Below, piece by piece: positions 16,647 to 25,158 of a stretch of 64,000 bases of DNA; the stretch's first letter is position 1; each line of letters starts with the position of its first letter. The stretch is from Pseudomonas parasichuanensis. Lineage in GTDB: Bacteria; Pseudomonadota; Gammaproteobacteria; Pseudomonadales; Pseudomonadaceae. Under the pieces are notes generated by a model. It made no database searches, was not told where the DNA came from, and was given only the letters and a program-made list of their open reading frames with translations. Location of the stretch: the NCBI RefSeq assembly GCF_021601385.1, contig NZ_BQHO01000003.1:124001-188000 (forward strand). Reading direction: 5' to 3'. The position numbers were made by a program, and so were the translations under genes.

Positions 16647-18263
16647 ATGTCAGGCAAATTCAAGAAACAGCTGTCATTGCTGGACCTCACCTTCATCGGC
16701 CTCGGCGCCATCTTCGGCTCCGGCTGGCTGTTCGCTGCCAGCCACGTGTCGGCCATCGCCGGCCCGGCCGGGATCCTCTCCTGGTTCCTCGGCGGTTTCG
16801 CCGTACTGCTGCTGGGCATCGTCTACTGCGAGCTCGGCGCTGCGCTGCCGCGTGCCGGTGGCGTGGTGCGCTACCCGGTGTATTCCCACGGCCCGCTGCT
16901 GGGCTACCTGATGGGTTTCATTACCCTGATTGCCTTCTCAAGCCTGATCGCCATCGAAGTGGTCGCCTCGCGCCAGTACGCCGCGGCCTGGTTCCCCAGC
17001 CTGACCAAGGCCGGCTCCAGCGACCCGACGGTGCTTGGCTGGCTGGTGCAGTTCGCCTTGCTCGGGCTGTTCTTCGCCCTCAACTACCGCAGCGTGAAGA
17101 CCTTCGCCAAGGCCAACAACCTGGTCAGCGTGTTCAAGTTCATCGTGCCGTTGCTGGTGATCGGCGTGCTGTTCACCTTCTTCAAGCCGGAAAACTTCGC
17201 GGTGCAGGGCTTCGCCCCGTTCGGCATGTCCGGCGTGGAAATGGCCGTGTCGGCCGGCGGCATCATCTTCGCCTACCTGGGCCTGACCCCGATCATCTCG
17301 GTGGCCAGCGAGGTGAAGAACCCGCAACGCACCATCCCCATCGCGCTGATCCTCTCGGTACTGCTGTCCACCGCGATCTACGCCCTGCTGCAACTGGCCT
17401 TCCTCGGCAGCGTGCCCACCGAAATGCTGGCCAATGGATGGGCCGGGGTGACCAAGGAACTGGCCCTGCCCTACCGTGACATCGCCCTGGCCCTGGGCGT
17501 CGGCTGGCTGGCCTACCTGGTGGTGGCCGATGCGGTGGTCTCGCCCAGCGGCTGCGGCAACATCTACATGAACGCCACCCCGCGGGTGATCTATGGCTGG
17601 GCGCAGACCGGCACCTTCTTCAAGTACTTCACCCGCATCGACGAGCAGTCCGGCATCCCACGCCCGGCACTGTGGCTGACCTTCGCCCTGTCGGTGTTCT
17701 GGACCCTGCCGTTCCCGTCGTGGGAAGCGCTGATCAACGTGGTCTCGGCCGCCCTGGTACTGAGCTACGCCGTGGCACCGGTGACCGTCGCCGCCCTGCG
17801 CCGCACGGCCCCGGACATGCCGCGCCCGTTCCGGGTCAAGGGCATGGGGGTGCTCGGCCCGCTGTCGTTCATCATCGCCGCGCTGATCGTCTACTGGTCG
17901 GGCTGGAACACCGTGTCGTGGCTGCTGGCCCTGCAGATCGTGATGTTCGTGCTGTACCTGCTGTGCCGCCGCTTCGTGCCCACCGAGCATCTTTCCATTG
18001 GCCAGCAAGTGCGCTCGTCGGCCTGGCTGATCGGTTTTTACGCCGTAACCATCCTGCTGTCCTGGCTGGGCAGCTTTGGCGGCCTGGGGGTGATCGGGCA
18101 TCCGTTCGACACGGCGGTCGTGGCTGCCGCGGCGCTGGGTATCTATTACTGGGGCGCAGCGACCGGCGTGCCGGCACACCTGGTGCGGCTGGAAGGTGAC
18201 GATGAGAGCGAAGCCAGCCATGAGCCCCAGGTTGGTCATCGTCCGGCTGCACTGGCGCCGTGA
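16647..18263 (+). CDS. APC family amino-acid permease (probable hydroxyproline transporter)
   Basis: 538 aa from ATG 16647, with AAAAAGGCG upstream. About 12-14 membrane helices are visible. The N-terminal [26 protein letters not shown] is the APC helix-1 signature, and [14 protein letters not shown] is the conserved loop after helix 6. It is the first gene of the hydroxyproline operon and most likely imports trans-4-hydroxy-L-proline or proline betaine-like substrates across the inner membrane. Specificity is inferred from context only. The C-terminal 30 residues are hydrophilic and variable. Confidence 0.88.
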   Translation: MSGKFKKQLSLLDLTFIGLGAIFGSGWLFAASHVSAIAGPAGILSWFLGGFAVLLLGIVYCELGAALPRAGGVVRYPVYSHGPLLGYLMGFITLIAFSSLIAIEVVASRQYAAAWFPSLTKAGSSDPTVLGWLVQFALLGLFFALNYRSVKTFAKANNLVSVFKFIVPLLVIGVLFTFFKPENFAVQGFAPFGMSGVEMAVSAGGIIFAYLGLTPIISVASEVKNPQRTIPIALILSVLLSTAIYALLQLAFLGSVPTEMLANGWAGVTKELALPYRDIALALGVGWLAYLVVADAVVSPSGCGNIYMNATPRVIYGWAQTGTFFKYFTRIDEQSGIPRPALWLTFALSVFWTLPFPSWEALINVVSAALVLSYAVAPVTVAALRRTAPDMPRPFRVKGMGVLGPLSFIIAALIVYWSGWNTVSWLLALQIVMFVLYLLCRRFVPTEHLSIGQQVRSSAWLIGFYAVTILLSWLGSFGGLGVIGHPFDTAVVAAAALGIYYWGAATGVPAHLVRLEGDDESEASHEPQVGHRPAALAP

Positions 18264-18271
18264 GGGCTACT

Positions 18272-18364
18272 GGCCCTATCGCCGGCAAGCCGGCTCCCAC
18301 AGGTGTGGCATAGGCCGCCGGGGCAGCTCGGTCCCTGTGGGAGCCGGCTTGCCGGCGATGAGGC
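18272..18364. repeat. REP inverted pair inside the hydroxyproline operon
   Basis: Inverted REP units (core GCCGGCAAGCCGGC) fill most of the 148-bp space between the permease and the epimerase genes. Confidence 0.9.
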
Positions 18365-18411
18365 CCGCACCAACAGCACAAAACTTCGCTTATCGGAAAA
18401 CGGACAAACCC

Positions 18412-19338
18412 ATGAAACAGATCCACGTCATCGACTCCCACACCGGCGGCGAACCGACCCGCCTGGTGATGAAAGGCTTCCCGCAGCTGACCGGCCGCAG
18501 CATGGCCGAGCAGCGCGACGAACTGCGTGAACTGCACGACCACTGGCGCCGCGCCTGCCTGCTGGAGCCACGCGGCAACGATGTGCTGGTGGGTGCGCTG
18601 TACTGCCCGCCCGTCTCAAGCGACGCCACCTGCGGGGTGATCTTCTTCAATAACGCCGGCTACCTGAACATGTGCGGCCACGGCACCATCGGCCTGGTCG
18701 CCTCCCTGCAGCACCTGGGGCTGATCGCACCGGGCGTGCACAAGATCGACACCCCGGTCGGCCAGGTCAGCGCCACCCTGCATGAGGACGGCGCGGTCAC
18801 CGTCGGCAACGTGCCGGCCTGGCGCTACCGCCAGCAGGTGGCGGTCGAGGTGCCGGGTTTCGGCCGCGTGCAGGGCGACATTGCCTGGGGCGGCAACTGG
18901 TTCTTCCTGGTATCCGAACACGGCCAGCGCATCGCGCTGGACAACGTCGAGGCCCTGACCGACTACACCTGGAAAATGCTCAAGGCCCTGGAAACCCAGG
19001 GCATCACCGGCGAGCACGGCGCACCGATCGACCATATCGAGCTGTTCGCCGACGACGCCCACGCCGACAGCCGCAACTTCGTGATGTGCCCGGGCAAGGC
19101 CTATGACCGCTCGCCCTGCGGCACCGGCACCAGCGCCAAGCTGGCGTGCCTGGCCGCCGACGGCAAGCTCGCCGAAGGCCAGACCTGGGTGCAGGCGAGC
19201 ATCACCGGCAGCCAGTTCCAGGGCCGCTTCGAGCGCGAGGGCGAGCGTATCCGCCCGTTCATCACCGGCCGCGCCCACATGACCGCCGACAGCACCCTCT
19301 TGATCGACGAACAAGACCCGTTTGCCTGGGGCATCTGA
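18412..19338 (+). CDS. 4-hydroxyproline 2-epimerase (proline racemase family)
   Basis: 308 aa from ATG 18412. The two catalytic cysteines of the family are present: C88 in NMCGHGTIG and C236 in SPCGTGTSA. The opening [15 protein letters not shown] is typical of hydroxyproline epimerases. It interconverts trans-4-hydroxy-L-proline and cis-4-hydroxy-D-proline by two-base proton transfer in the cytoplasm. Both cysteines being kept rules out the Cys/Thr dehydratase branch. The downstream genes code the rest of the pathway, which strongly supports this substrate. Confidence 0.95.
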   Translation: MKQIHVIDSHTGGEPTRLVMKGFPQLTGRSMAEQRDELRELHDHWRRACLLEPRGNDVLVGALYCPPVSSDATCGVIFFNNAGYLNMCGHGTIGLVASLQHLGLIAPGVHKIDTPVGQVSATLHEDGAVTVGNVPAWRYRQQVAVEVPGFGRVQGDIAWGGNWFFLVSEHGQRIALDNVEALTDYTWKMLKALETQGITGEHGAPIDHIELFADDAHADSRNFVMCPGKAYDRSPCGTGTSAKLACLAADGKLAEGQTWVQASITGSQFQGRFEREGERIRPFITGRAHMTADSTLLIDEQDPFAWGI

Positions 19339-19379
19339 CCCCGCTTTCTTCCCAACGAACACTGCAAGGAGTGACAACA

Positions 19380-20327
19380 ATGACTGACAACATCTTCACC
19401 GGTTGCATGCCCGCCCTGATGACCCCGTGCACCGCACAGCGCACGCCCGACTTCGATGCCCTGGTGCGCAAGGGCCGCGAACTGATCGAGGCTGGGATGA
19501 GCGCAGTGGTGTACTGCGGCTCGATGGGCGACTGGCCGCTGCTGACCGAGGCCGAGCGCCAGGAAGGCGTGGCGCGCCTGGTGGCCGCCGGCATCCCGAC
19601 CATCGTTGGAACCGGCGCGGTGAACACCCGTGAGGCGGTGGCCCATGCCGCCCACGCGGCCAAGGTCGGTGCCGCCGGGTTGATGGTCATCCCCCGCGTG
19701 CTGTCCCGTGGCGCTTCGCTGATTGCCCAGAAGCATCACTTCTCGGCCATCCTGGCGGCCGCGCCCAAGCTGCCGGCGGTGATCTACAACAGCCCCTACT
19801 ACGGCTTCGCCACCCGCGCCGACCTGTTCTTCGAGCTGCGTCGCGAATACCCCAACCTGATCGGCTTCAAGGAATTCGGCGGCGCCGCCGACCTGCGCTA
19901 CGCCGCCGAGCACATCACCGCCCAGGATGACGACGTGACCCTGATGGTCGGCGTCGACACGCAAGTGGTGCACGGCTTCGTCAACTGCAACGCCACCGGC
20001 GCCATCACCGGCATCGGCAACGCCCTGCCACGCCAGGTGCTGCAACTGGTGAGCCTGAGCAAGCAGGCGGCCATGGGCGACGCCAAGGCGCGGCGCCAGG
20101 CGCGGGAGCTGGAGGCGGCGCTGGCGGTGCTGTCGTCGTTCGATGAAGGCTGCGACCTGGTGCTGTACTACAAGCACCTGATGGTGCTCAACGGCGATAC
20201 CGAATACAGCCTGCACTTCAACGAAACCGACGCCCTGACCGACGCCCAGCGCCACTACGCCGAGCAGCAGTACACGCTGTTCCGCACCTGGTACGCCAAC
20301 TGGTCGGCCGAGCAGAACGTGGCCTGA
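19380..20327 (+). CDS. Delta1-pyrroline-4-hydroxy-2-carboxylate deaminase (DapA family)
   Basis: 315 aa from ATG 19380, preceded by AAGGAGTGACAACA. It has the DapA/NAL barrel with Schiff-base lysine K164 (LIGFKEFGGAADL) and the tyrosine region IYNSPYYGFATR (residues 135-146). Unlike true DapA, the pyruvate-site GTTGE is replaced by CGSMGDWPLL (46-55), as in the hydroxyproline deaminases. It converts pyrroline-4-hydroxy-2-carboxylate into 2-oxoglutarate semialdehyde, releasing ammonia. It lies 41 bp after the epimerase gene. The genuine dapA is at 31 kb. Confidence 0.93.
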   Translation: MTDNIFTGCMPALMTPCTAQRTPDFDALVRKGRELIEAGMSAVVYCGSMGDWPLLTEAERQEGVARLVAAGIPTIVGTGAVNTREAVAHAAHAAKVGAAGLMVIPRVLSRGASLIAQKHHFSAILAAAPKLPAVIYNSPYYGFATRADLFFELRREYPNLIGFKEFGGAADLRYAAEHITAQDDDVTLMVGVDTQVVHGFVNCNATGAITGIGNALPRQVLQLVSLSKQAAMGDAKARRQARELEAALAVLSSFDEGCDLVLYYKHLMVLNGDTEYSLHFNETDALTDAQRHYAEQQYTLFRTWYANWSAEQNVA

Positions 20328-20347
20328 CCCGCAGGCGCGCCTCCGTC

Positions 20348-20438
20348 CCTGTGGGAGCGGGTTCACCCGCGAAGCAGGCAACTCGGTGCATGGCACCGGC
20401 TTCGCCGGTGTTCGCGGGTAAACCCGCTCCTACAGGGA
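20348..20438. repeat. REP-type inverted pair inside the hydroxyproline operon
   Basis: Two inverted units with cores GCGGGTTCACCCGC and GCGGGTAAACCCGC, closest to the classic P. putida REP with TCCTACAGG. They flank a smaller hairpin (CACCGGCTTCGCCGGTG) and lie between the deaminase and dehydrogenase genes. Confidence 0.88.
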
Positions 20439-20483
20439 CGGCGGCGCGGCTTGATCCTGACCTCAACTTTCCAAGGACACCCC

Positions 20484-22061
20484 ATGCCCCTCACCGGCAA
20501 CCTGCTGATCGGCCAGCGCGCCGTAACCGGCACCCAGGCCGCGATCCGCGCCATCGACCCGGCCACCGACACTCTGCTCGATCCCCCCTACCCCGGCGCC
20601 AGCACCGAGCAGCTGGCCCAGGCCTGTACCCTGGCCTGGGCGGCGTTCGATGAATACCGCGCAACCTCGCTTGCGCATCGCGCCCGCTTTCTCGAAACCA
20701 TCGCCGAGCAGATCGAGGCACTGGGCGATGAACTGATTCACCGCGCCATGGCCGAAACCGGCCTGCCCCAAGCCCGCATCCAAGGCGAACGCGGCCGTAC
20801 CTGCACCCAGCTGCGCACCTTCGCCCGGGTAGTACGTGCCGGCGAATGGCTGGACGTACGCGTCGACCACGCCCTGCCCGCGCGCCAGCCACTGCCCCGC
20901 GCCGACCTGCGCCAGCGCCAGGTGGCCCTGGGCCCGGTGGCGGTGTTCGGCGCCAGCAACTTCCCGCTGGCCTTTTCGGTGGCCGGTGGCGATACCGCCT
21001 CGGCGCTGGCGGCTGGCTGCCCGGTGGTGGTCAAGGCCCACAGTGCCCACCCTGGCACCAGCGAGCTGGTCGGCCAGGCCGTGGCCCGGGCGGTGCAGTT
21101 GTGCGGGTTGCCCGAAGGCGTGTTCTCGCTGCTGTACGGCGCCGGCCGCGATATCGGCCTGGGCCTGGTCAACGATCCGCGTATCAAGGCAGTGGGCTTC
21201 ACCGGTTCGCGCACGGGTGGCGTCGCCCTGTGCCAGGCCGCCCAGGCACGCCCGGAGCCGATCCCGGTGTACGCCGAAATGAGCTCGATCAACCCGGTGT
21301 TCCTCTTCGACGCCGCCCTGCAGGCGCGCGGCGAAGCCCTGGCGCAAGGCTTCATCGCCTCGCTGACCCAGGGTGCCGGGCAGTTCTGCACCAACCCCGG
21401 CCTGCTGATCGCCCGCCAGGGCCCGGCGCTGCAACGCTTCATCGCCGCCGCCAGCGAGCAGCTGCAAGGCGCCGCCGCGCAGACCATGCTCACCCCCGGC
21501 ATCTTCAGTGCTTATACCGCCGGCGTTGCCATGCTGGCTGAAAACCGCAATGCCCAGCTGGCCGCCAGCGGCCAGGCGCCGCGGGGGCCGAACCAGTGCC
21601 AGGCACAGCTGTTCGTGACCGAGGCTACGGCCTTCCTGGCTGACCCGGCCTTGCAGGCCGAAGTGTTTGGCGCGGCGTCACTGGTGGTGGCTTGCGACAG
21701 CGACGCGCAGATGCGCCAGGTCGCCGAGCACCTGGAAGGGCAACTGACGGCCACCTTGCAGCTGGACGACGCCGACTTCGACAGTGCCCGGCAACTGCTG
21801 CCGACCCTGGAGCGCAAGGCCGGGCGCATCCTGGTCAATGGCTGGCCGACCGGGGTCGAGGTGTGCGATGCGATGGTCCACGGCGGGCCGTTCCCCGCCA
21901 CGTCCGATACCCGTAGCACCTCGGTGGGGACGGCGGCCATCCTGCGCTTCCTGCGCCCGGTCTGTTACCAGGACTTGCCCGATGCCCTGCTGCCCGCTGA
22001 GCTGCAGCACGGTAACCCGCTGCATCTGCGGCGTCTGCTCGACGGCAAACGGGAAGGCTAG
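20484..22061 (+). CDS. 2-oxoglutarate semialdehyde (2,5-dioxopentanoate) dehydrogenase
   Basis: 525 aa from ATG 20484, with CCAAGGACACC upstream. Aldehyde dehydrogenase motifs: the nucleophile C302 in [10 protein letters not shown], the general base E265 in YAEMSSINP, and the cofactor segment FTGSRTGG (239-246). The N-terminal layout and long length match the ketoglutarate semialdehyde dehydrogenase branch. It oxidises the deaminase product to 2-oxoglutarate with NAD(P)+, feeding the TCA cycle. The next gene begins 2 bp after its stop, so the two are translated together. Confidence 0.93.
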   Translation: MPLTGNLLIGQRAVTGTQAAIRAIDPATDTLLDPPYPGASTEQLAQACTLAWAAFDEYRATSLAHRARFLETIAEQIEALGDELIHRAMAETGLPQARIQGERGRTCTQLRTFARVVRAGEWLDVRVDHALPARQPLPRADLRQRQVALGPVAVFGASNFPLAFSVAGGDTASALAAGCPVVVKAHSAHPGTSELVGQAVARAVQLCGLPEGVFSLLYGAGRDIGLGLVNDPRIKAVGFTGSRTGGVALCQAAQARPEPIPVYAEMSSINPVFLFDAALQARGEALAQGFIASLTQGAGQFCTNPGLLIARQGPALQRFIAAASEQLQGAAAQTMLTPGIFSAYTAGVAMLAENRNAQLAASGQAPRGPNQCQAQLFVTEATAFLADPALQAEVFGAASLVVACDSDAQMRQVAEHLEGQLTATLQLDDADFDSARQLLPTLERKAGRILVNGWPTGVEVCDAMVHGGPFPATSDTRSTSVGTAAILRFLRPVCYQDLPDALLPAELQHGNPLHLRRLLDGKREG

Positions 22062-22063
22062 GC

Positions 22064-23305
22064 ATGCTCGAAACCCCTGAAACCGATATCGCCGTGGTGG
22101 GCGCCGGCATTGTCGGCGTCGCCTGTGCCCTGCAACTGGCCCGCCAGGGCAAGCGGGTGCTGCTGGTCGACCGCCAGGCGCCCGGCCATGGCGCCTCCTG
22201 GGGCAATGCCGGGCATCTGGCCACCGAGCAGGTGTTCCCCATCGCCGACCTGTCGATCCTCAAGCGCCTGCCGACCATGCTGCTCGACCCGATGGGCCCG
22301 CTGCGCCTGGACTGGAAGTACCTGCCCAGGGCGTTGCCCTGGTTCACCCGGCTGCTGCTCAACCTGCGCCCGACGCCTTTCCAGCGCAGCGTGGCCGGTC
22401 TGCGTGCGCTCAACGAGGCCAGCCTGGACGCCTGGCAGCGCTTGCTGGGCTCGATCGGGCGCAGTGACCTGCTGCATGAGGATGGCTCGTTGCTGGTGTT
22501 CGAGCGTGCCGAATCACGCCCGGCACTGCAGGCCTTGCGCGCCCGTCTGCAGCAGCAGGCGGTGCCGGTGGACTACTGGTCGGCACAGACCGTACAGGCC
22601 GCAGCGCCTCAGTTGAGCCCGTCGATTCAGGGTGGCCTGTTCTTCCCGCGTACCGGCCATTTCGTCGACCCCTACCGGGTGGTCGGCGCCCTGTTCGACG
22701 CTGCCCAGGCGGCTGGTGTGCGGTTCGCCAGGGGGCAGGTAAACGGTGGCCGGCTGCACGCTGGCGGGGTCACCCTGCACAGTGACCAGGGCGACCTGCA
22801 GGCCCGCCAGGTGCTGATCGCCTGCGGGGCGCATTCGGCGAAGCTGGTGCACAGCCTGACCGGCAAACGCGTGCCGCTGGACACCGAGCGCGGCTACCAC
22901 CTGATGCTGCCCAACGAACAGCAGCGGCTGCCGTTCGCGGTCACGTCGCTTGAGCGCAAGTTCATCATGACGCCCATGGCCGATGGCTTGCGCCTGGCCG
23001 GCACGGTGGAGTTCGCCGGGCTCGCTGCCGCGCCGAGCATGCAGCGGGCGTGGCAGTTGCATCGCTTGAGCAAGGGGTTGTTCCGGCGCGAGCTGGATAC
23101 CGAGGGGGCGACACCTTGGATGGGTTTCAGGCCGTCGTTGCCGGATTCGCTGCCGGTGATCGATCGGGTGGCGGATGGCAAGGTGTTGCTGGCGTTCGGG
23201 CACCAGCACCTGGGGTTGACCCAGGCGGCGGTGACGGCGCAGTGGGTAGGGCAATTGATTGATGGCTTGCGCGTTTGCGAGGCCTATCGGCTGGATCGTT
23301 TTTGA
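22064..23305 (+). CDS. FAD-dependent D-hydroxyproline dehydrogenase (single-subunit DAO family)
   Basis: 413 aa. The FAD-binding motif VVGAGIVGVACALQLARQGK starts at residue 11, followed by the DAO-type HGASWGNAGHL (residues 38-48). GRPS-like C-terminal segments (PWMGFRPSLPDSLPVIDR) bind flavin and substrate carboxylate. It oxidises cis-4-hydroxy-D-proline to pyrroline-4-hydroxy-2-carboxylate and passes electrons to the respiratory chain or an acceptor. P. aeruginosa uses a multi-subunit enzyme for this step. Here one polypeptide follows the aldehyde dehydrogenase by 2 bp, as known for P. putida. It is the last gene of the operon. Confidence 0.92.
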   Translation: MLETPETDIAVVGAGIVGVACALQLARQGKRVLLVDRQAPGHGASWGNAGHLATEQVFPIADLSILKRLPTMLLDPMGPLRLDWKYLPRALPWFTRLLLNLRPTPFQRSVAGLRALNEASLDAWQRLLGSIGRSDLLHEDGSLLVFERAESRPALQALRARLQQQAVPVDYWSAQTVQAAAPQLSPSIQGGLFFPRTGHFVDPYRVVGALFDAAQAAGVRFARGQVNGGRLHAGGVTLHSDQGDLQARQVLIACGAHSAKLVHSLTGKRVPLDTERGYHLMLPNEQQRLPFAVTSLERKFIMTPMADGLRLAGTVEFAGLAAAPSMQRAWQLHRLSKGLFRRELDTEGATPWMGFRPSLPDSLPVIDRVADGKVLLAFGHQHLGLTQAAVTAQWVGQLIDGLRVCEAYRLDRF

Positions 23306-23317
23306 AACTGGGGTTGC

Positions 23318-23424
23318 TGCGCAGCCCATTCGCGGGCAAGCCCGCTCCCACAGGATGTTCGCGGCCCTGAGGTTGGCGCATTACCTGTGGGAGCGGGCTT
23401 GCCCGCGAATGGGCCGCAAAGCGG
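23318..23424. repeat. REP inverted pair
   Basis: Inverted REP units (GCGGGCAAGCCCGC core) between the convergent ends of the hydroxyproline operon and xenA. The outer flanks GCTGCGCAGCCC and GGGCCGCAAAGCGGCC form extra hairpins. Confidence 0.9.
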
Positions 23425-23436
23425 CCCCCTTGTCAC

Positions 23437-24528
23437 TCAGCGATAACGCTCAAGCCAGTGCGCATAAGGCGCAGGCAGCGTCCACGACGCCTTGTCCACC
23501 CCCAGCGCCTTGGCCGCGAAGTACGGCCAGTGTGGGTCGGCCAGGTGCGCACGCCCCACCGAGACCAGGTCCAGCTGGTTGGCCTGCAGTGCCCCTTCGG
23601 CCAGCTCCGGCGTACCGAAGCCCCACGCCGAGGTCACCGGCAGTTTCGCTTCCCGGCGCACGCGCTCGGCAATCGGCCCCATGAACGCCGGGCCCCACGG
23701 GATGTTGGTCTCGGGGATGGTAAAGCCGACGCTGACGCTCAGCAGGTCCAGGCCACCGGCCTTGAAACGCCGCGCCAGTTCGATGGACTCCTGCAACGTC
23801 TGCTCGTCACGCCCGTCGTATTCCAGCACGCCAAAGCGCGCCGTCAGCGGCAGGTGCTCCGGCCACACTTCACGCACGGCCGCCAGGGTTTCCAGGAGGA
23901 AGCGGCTGCGGTTTTCGAAGCTGCCACCGTAGGCGTCGGTGCGTTGGTTGGAATGCTCGGAGAAGAAGCTCTGCCCCAGATAGCCGTGGGCGAAATGCAG
24001 CTCGATCCACTCGAAACCGGCATCACGGGCACGGCGAGCACCGTCGACGAAGTCCTGCTTGACCCGGGCGATGTCATCCAGGGTCATGGCCTTTGGCACT
24101 TTCGGCAGGTGGGCGCCGAAAGCGATGGCCGACGGGGCGAGGGTGTCCCAGCCGCGTACATCGTCGGCGGCGATATGGTCGTCACCTTCCCATGGGCGGT
24201 TGGCGCTGGCCTTGCGCCCGGCGTGGGCGATCTGGATGCCCGGCACCGCGCCTGCGGCCTTGATCGCCTGCACCACCGGCACGAAGGCCTGGGCGTGGGC
24301 GTCGCTCCAGATACCGGCGCAGCCGGGGGTGATGCGGCCTTCCGGCGACACGGCGGTGGCCTCGACCACCACCAGGCCGGCACCGCCACGGGCCAGGCCG
24401 GCCAGGTGGACGTGGTGCCAGTCGTTGATCATGCCGTCCTCGGCCATGTACTGGCACATCGGCGGGATGGCGATGCGGTTGCGCAGGGTGACGTCCTTGA
24501 GGGTATAGGGTTCGAACAGGGCGGACAT
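23437..24528 (-). CDS. xenA: Xenobiotic reductase XenA (old yellow enzyme family)
   Basis: 363 aa, the length of P. putida XenA. The active-site cysteine C25 (IPPMCQYMAEDG) marks the thermophilic-like OYE class. HAGRKASA and HFAHGYLGQSFFSEHSNQR are the FMN and substrate loops, and VTSAWGFGTPELAE carries the characteristic tryptophan. It is an FMN enzyme that uses NADPH to reduce enones, nitrate esters and nitroaromatics in the cytoplasm. It is divergent from an ArsR-family gene with a palindrome between them, so repression by that protein is likely. Confidence 0.92.
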   Translation of the reverse strand: MSALFEPYTLKDVTLRNRIAIPPMCQYMAEDGMINDWHHVHLAGLARGGAGLVVVEATAVSPEGRITPGCAGIWSDAHAQAFVPVVQAIKAAGAVPGIQIAHAGRKASANRPWEGDDHIAADDVRGWDTLAPSAIAFGAHLPKVPKAMTLDDIARVKQDFVDGARRARDAGFEWIELHFAHGYLGQSFFSEHSNQRTDAYGGSFENRSRFLLETLAAVREVWPEHLPLTARFGVLEYDGRDEQTLQESIELARRFKAGGLDLLSVSVGFTIPETNIPWGPAFMGPIAERVRREAKLPVTSAWGFGTPELAEGALQANQLDLVSVGRAHLADPHWPYFAAKALGVDKASWTLPAPYAHWLERYR

Positions 24529-24561
24529 GTCGTTACTCCGGGGGTGAGTTAACTTACGATT

Positions 24562-24579
24562 GTTCGATCATATTCGAAC
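24562..24579. promoter_or_regulatory. Palindromic operator between xenA and the ArsR gene
   Basis: A perfect inverted repeat, GTTCGA-N6-TCGAAC, centred in the 78-bp divergent intergenic region (24529-24606). Its size and position fit an ArsR-family dimer binding site controlling both genes. Confidence 0.7.
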
Positions 24580-24606
24580 TATGGCAATTTGTGAAACCCC
24601 GTTATC

Positions 24607-24915
24607 ATGTCGGCCATGCGAACCTATACCCACCCCTCCCCCGACAACCTCACGCTGGAGCGCCTGCTCTACGCCCTGAGCGACCCTGTGCGCATGGAAA
24701 TCGTCCGCCACCTGGCCGGTGTGGCCGAGGCCAGCTGCGGCGAGCTGGATGGCGGGCGGCCGAAGTCGAGCATGTCCCATCACTTCCGCGTGCTGCGCGA
24801 GGCGGGGTTGGTGTTTACCCGTAATGTGGGGACCACGCACATGAATTCGCTACGCAGCGATGAGCTTGAGGGGCGTTTCCCCGGGCTGCTGGGCAGCATT
24901 CTCGGGCAGCGCTGA
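24607..24915 (+). CDS. ArsR family transcriptional regulator
   Basis: 102 aa from ATG 24607; an alternative ATG at 24616 gives 99 aa. The winged helix reads ALSDPVRMEIVRHLAG ... KSSMSHHFRVLREAGLVFTRNVGT. The metal-binding CVC motif of ArsR/SmtB is absent (the recognition region has SSMSHH), so it probably senses an organic molecule or redox state rather than arsenic. Divergent from xenA, with a clear operator between them. Confidence 0.9.
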   Translation: MSAMRTYTHPSPDNLTLERLLYALSDPVRMEIVRHLAGVAEASCGELDGGRPKSSMSHHFRVLREAGLVFTRNVGTTHMNSLRSDELEGRFPGLLGSILGQR

Positions 24916-24961
24916 AGCCACGGCCCAAGCGGTGGGGTTCGACGCCACGTCCTGTGTTTTC

Positions 24962-25072
24962 TGGGCTGGCCTCATCGCTGGCAAGCCAGCTCCCACAGGG
25001 TAATGCATCGCCTGAAGCGATGCGGTCGGGGTGGGAGCCGGCTTGCCGGCGATGGGCCGCACAGCGGCCCCA
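24962..25072. repeat. REP inverted pair
   Basis: Inverted REP units of two stem types (GCTGGCAAGCCAGC left, GCCGGCTTGCCGGC right) with a small hairpin (GCATCGCCTGAAGCGATGC) between them, located between the ArsR gene and the mqo terminator. Confidence 0.88.
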
Positions 25073-25083
25073 TATTGCAGGCA

Positions 25084-25124
25084 CAAAAAAACCACGAGGC
25101 CGCCTGGGGCGACGCTCGTGGTTG
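25084..25124 (-). terminator. Intrinsic terminator of mqo
   Basis: On the minus strand an ACCACGAG stem pairs with CTCGTGGT and is followed by TTTTTTTG, 35 bp after the mqo stop. A classic Rho-independent terminator. Confidence 0.85.
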
Positions 25125-25158
25125 GTGTTGCCGGGTTTCCCCGGCAAGCGGCAGGGCC

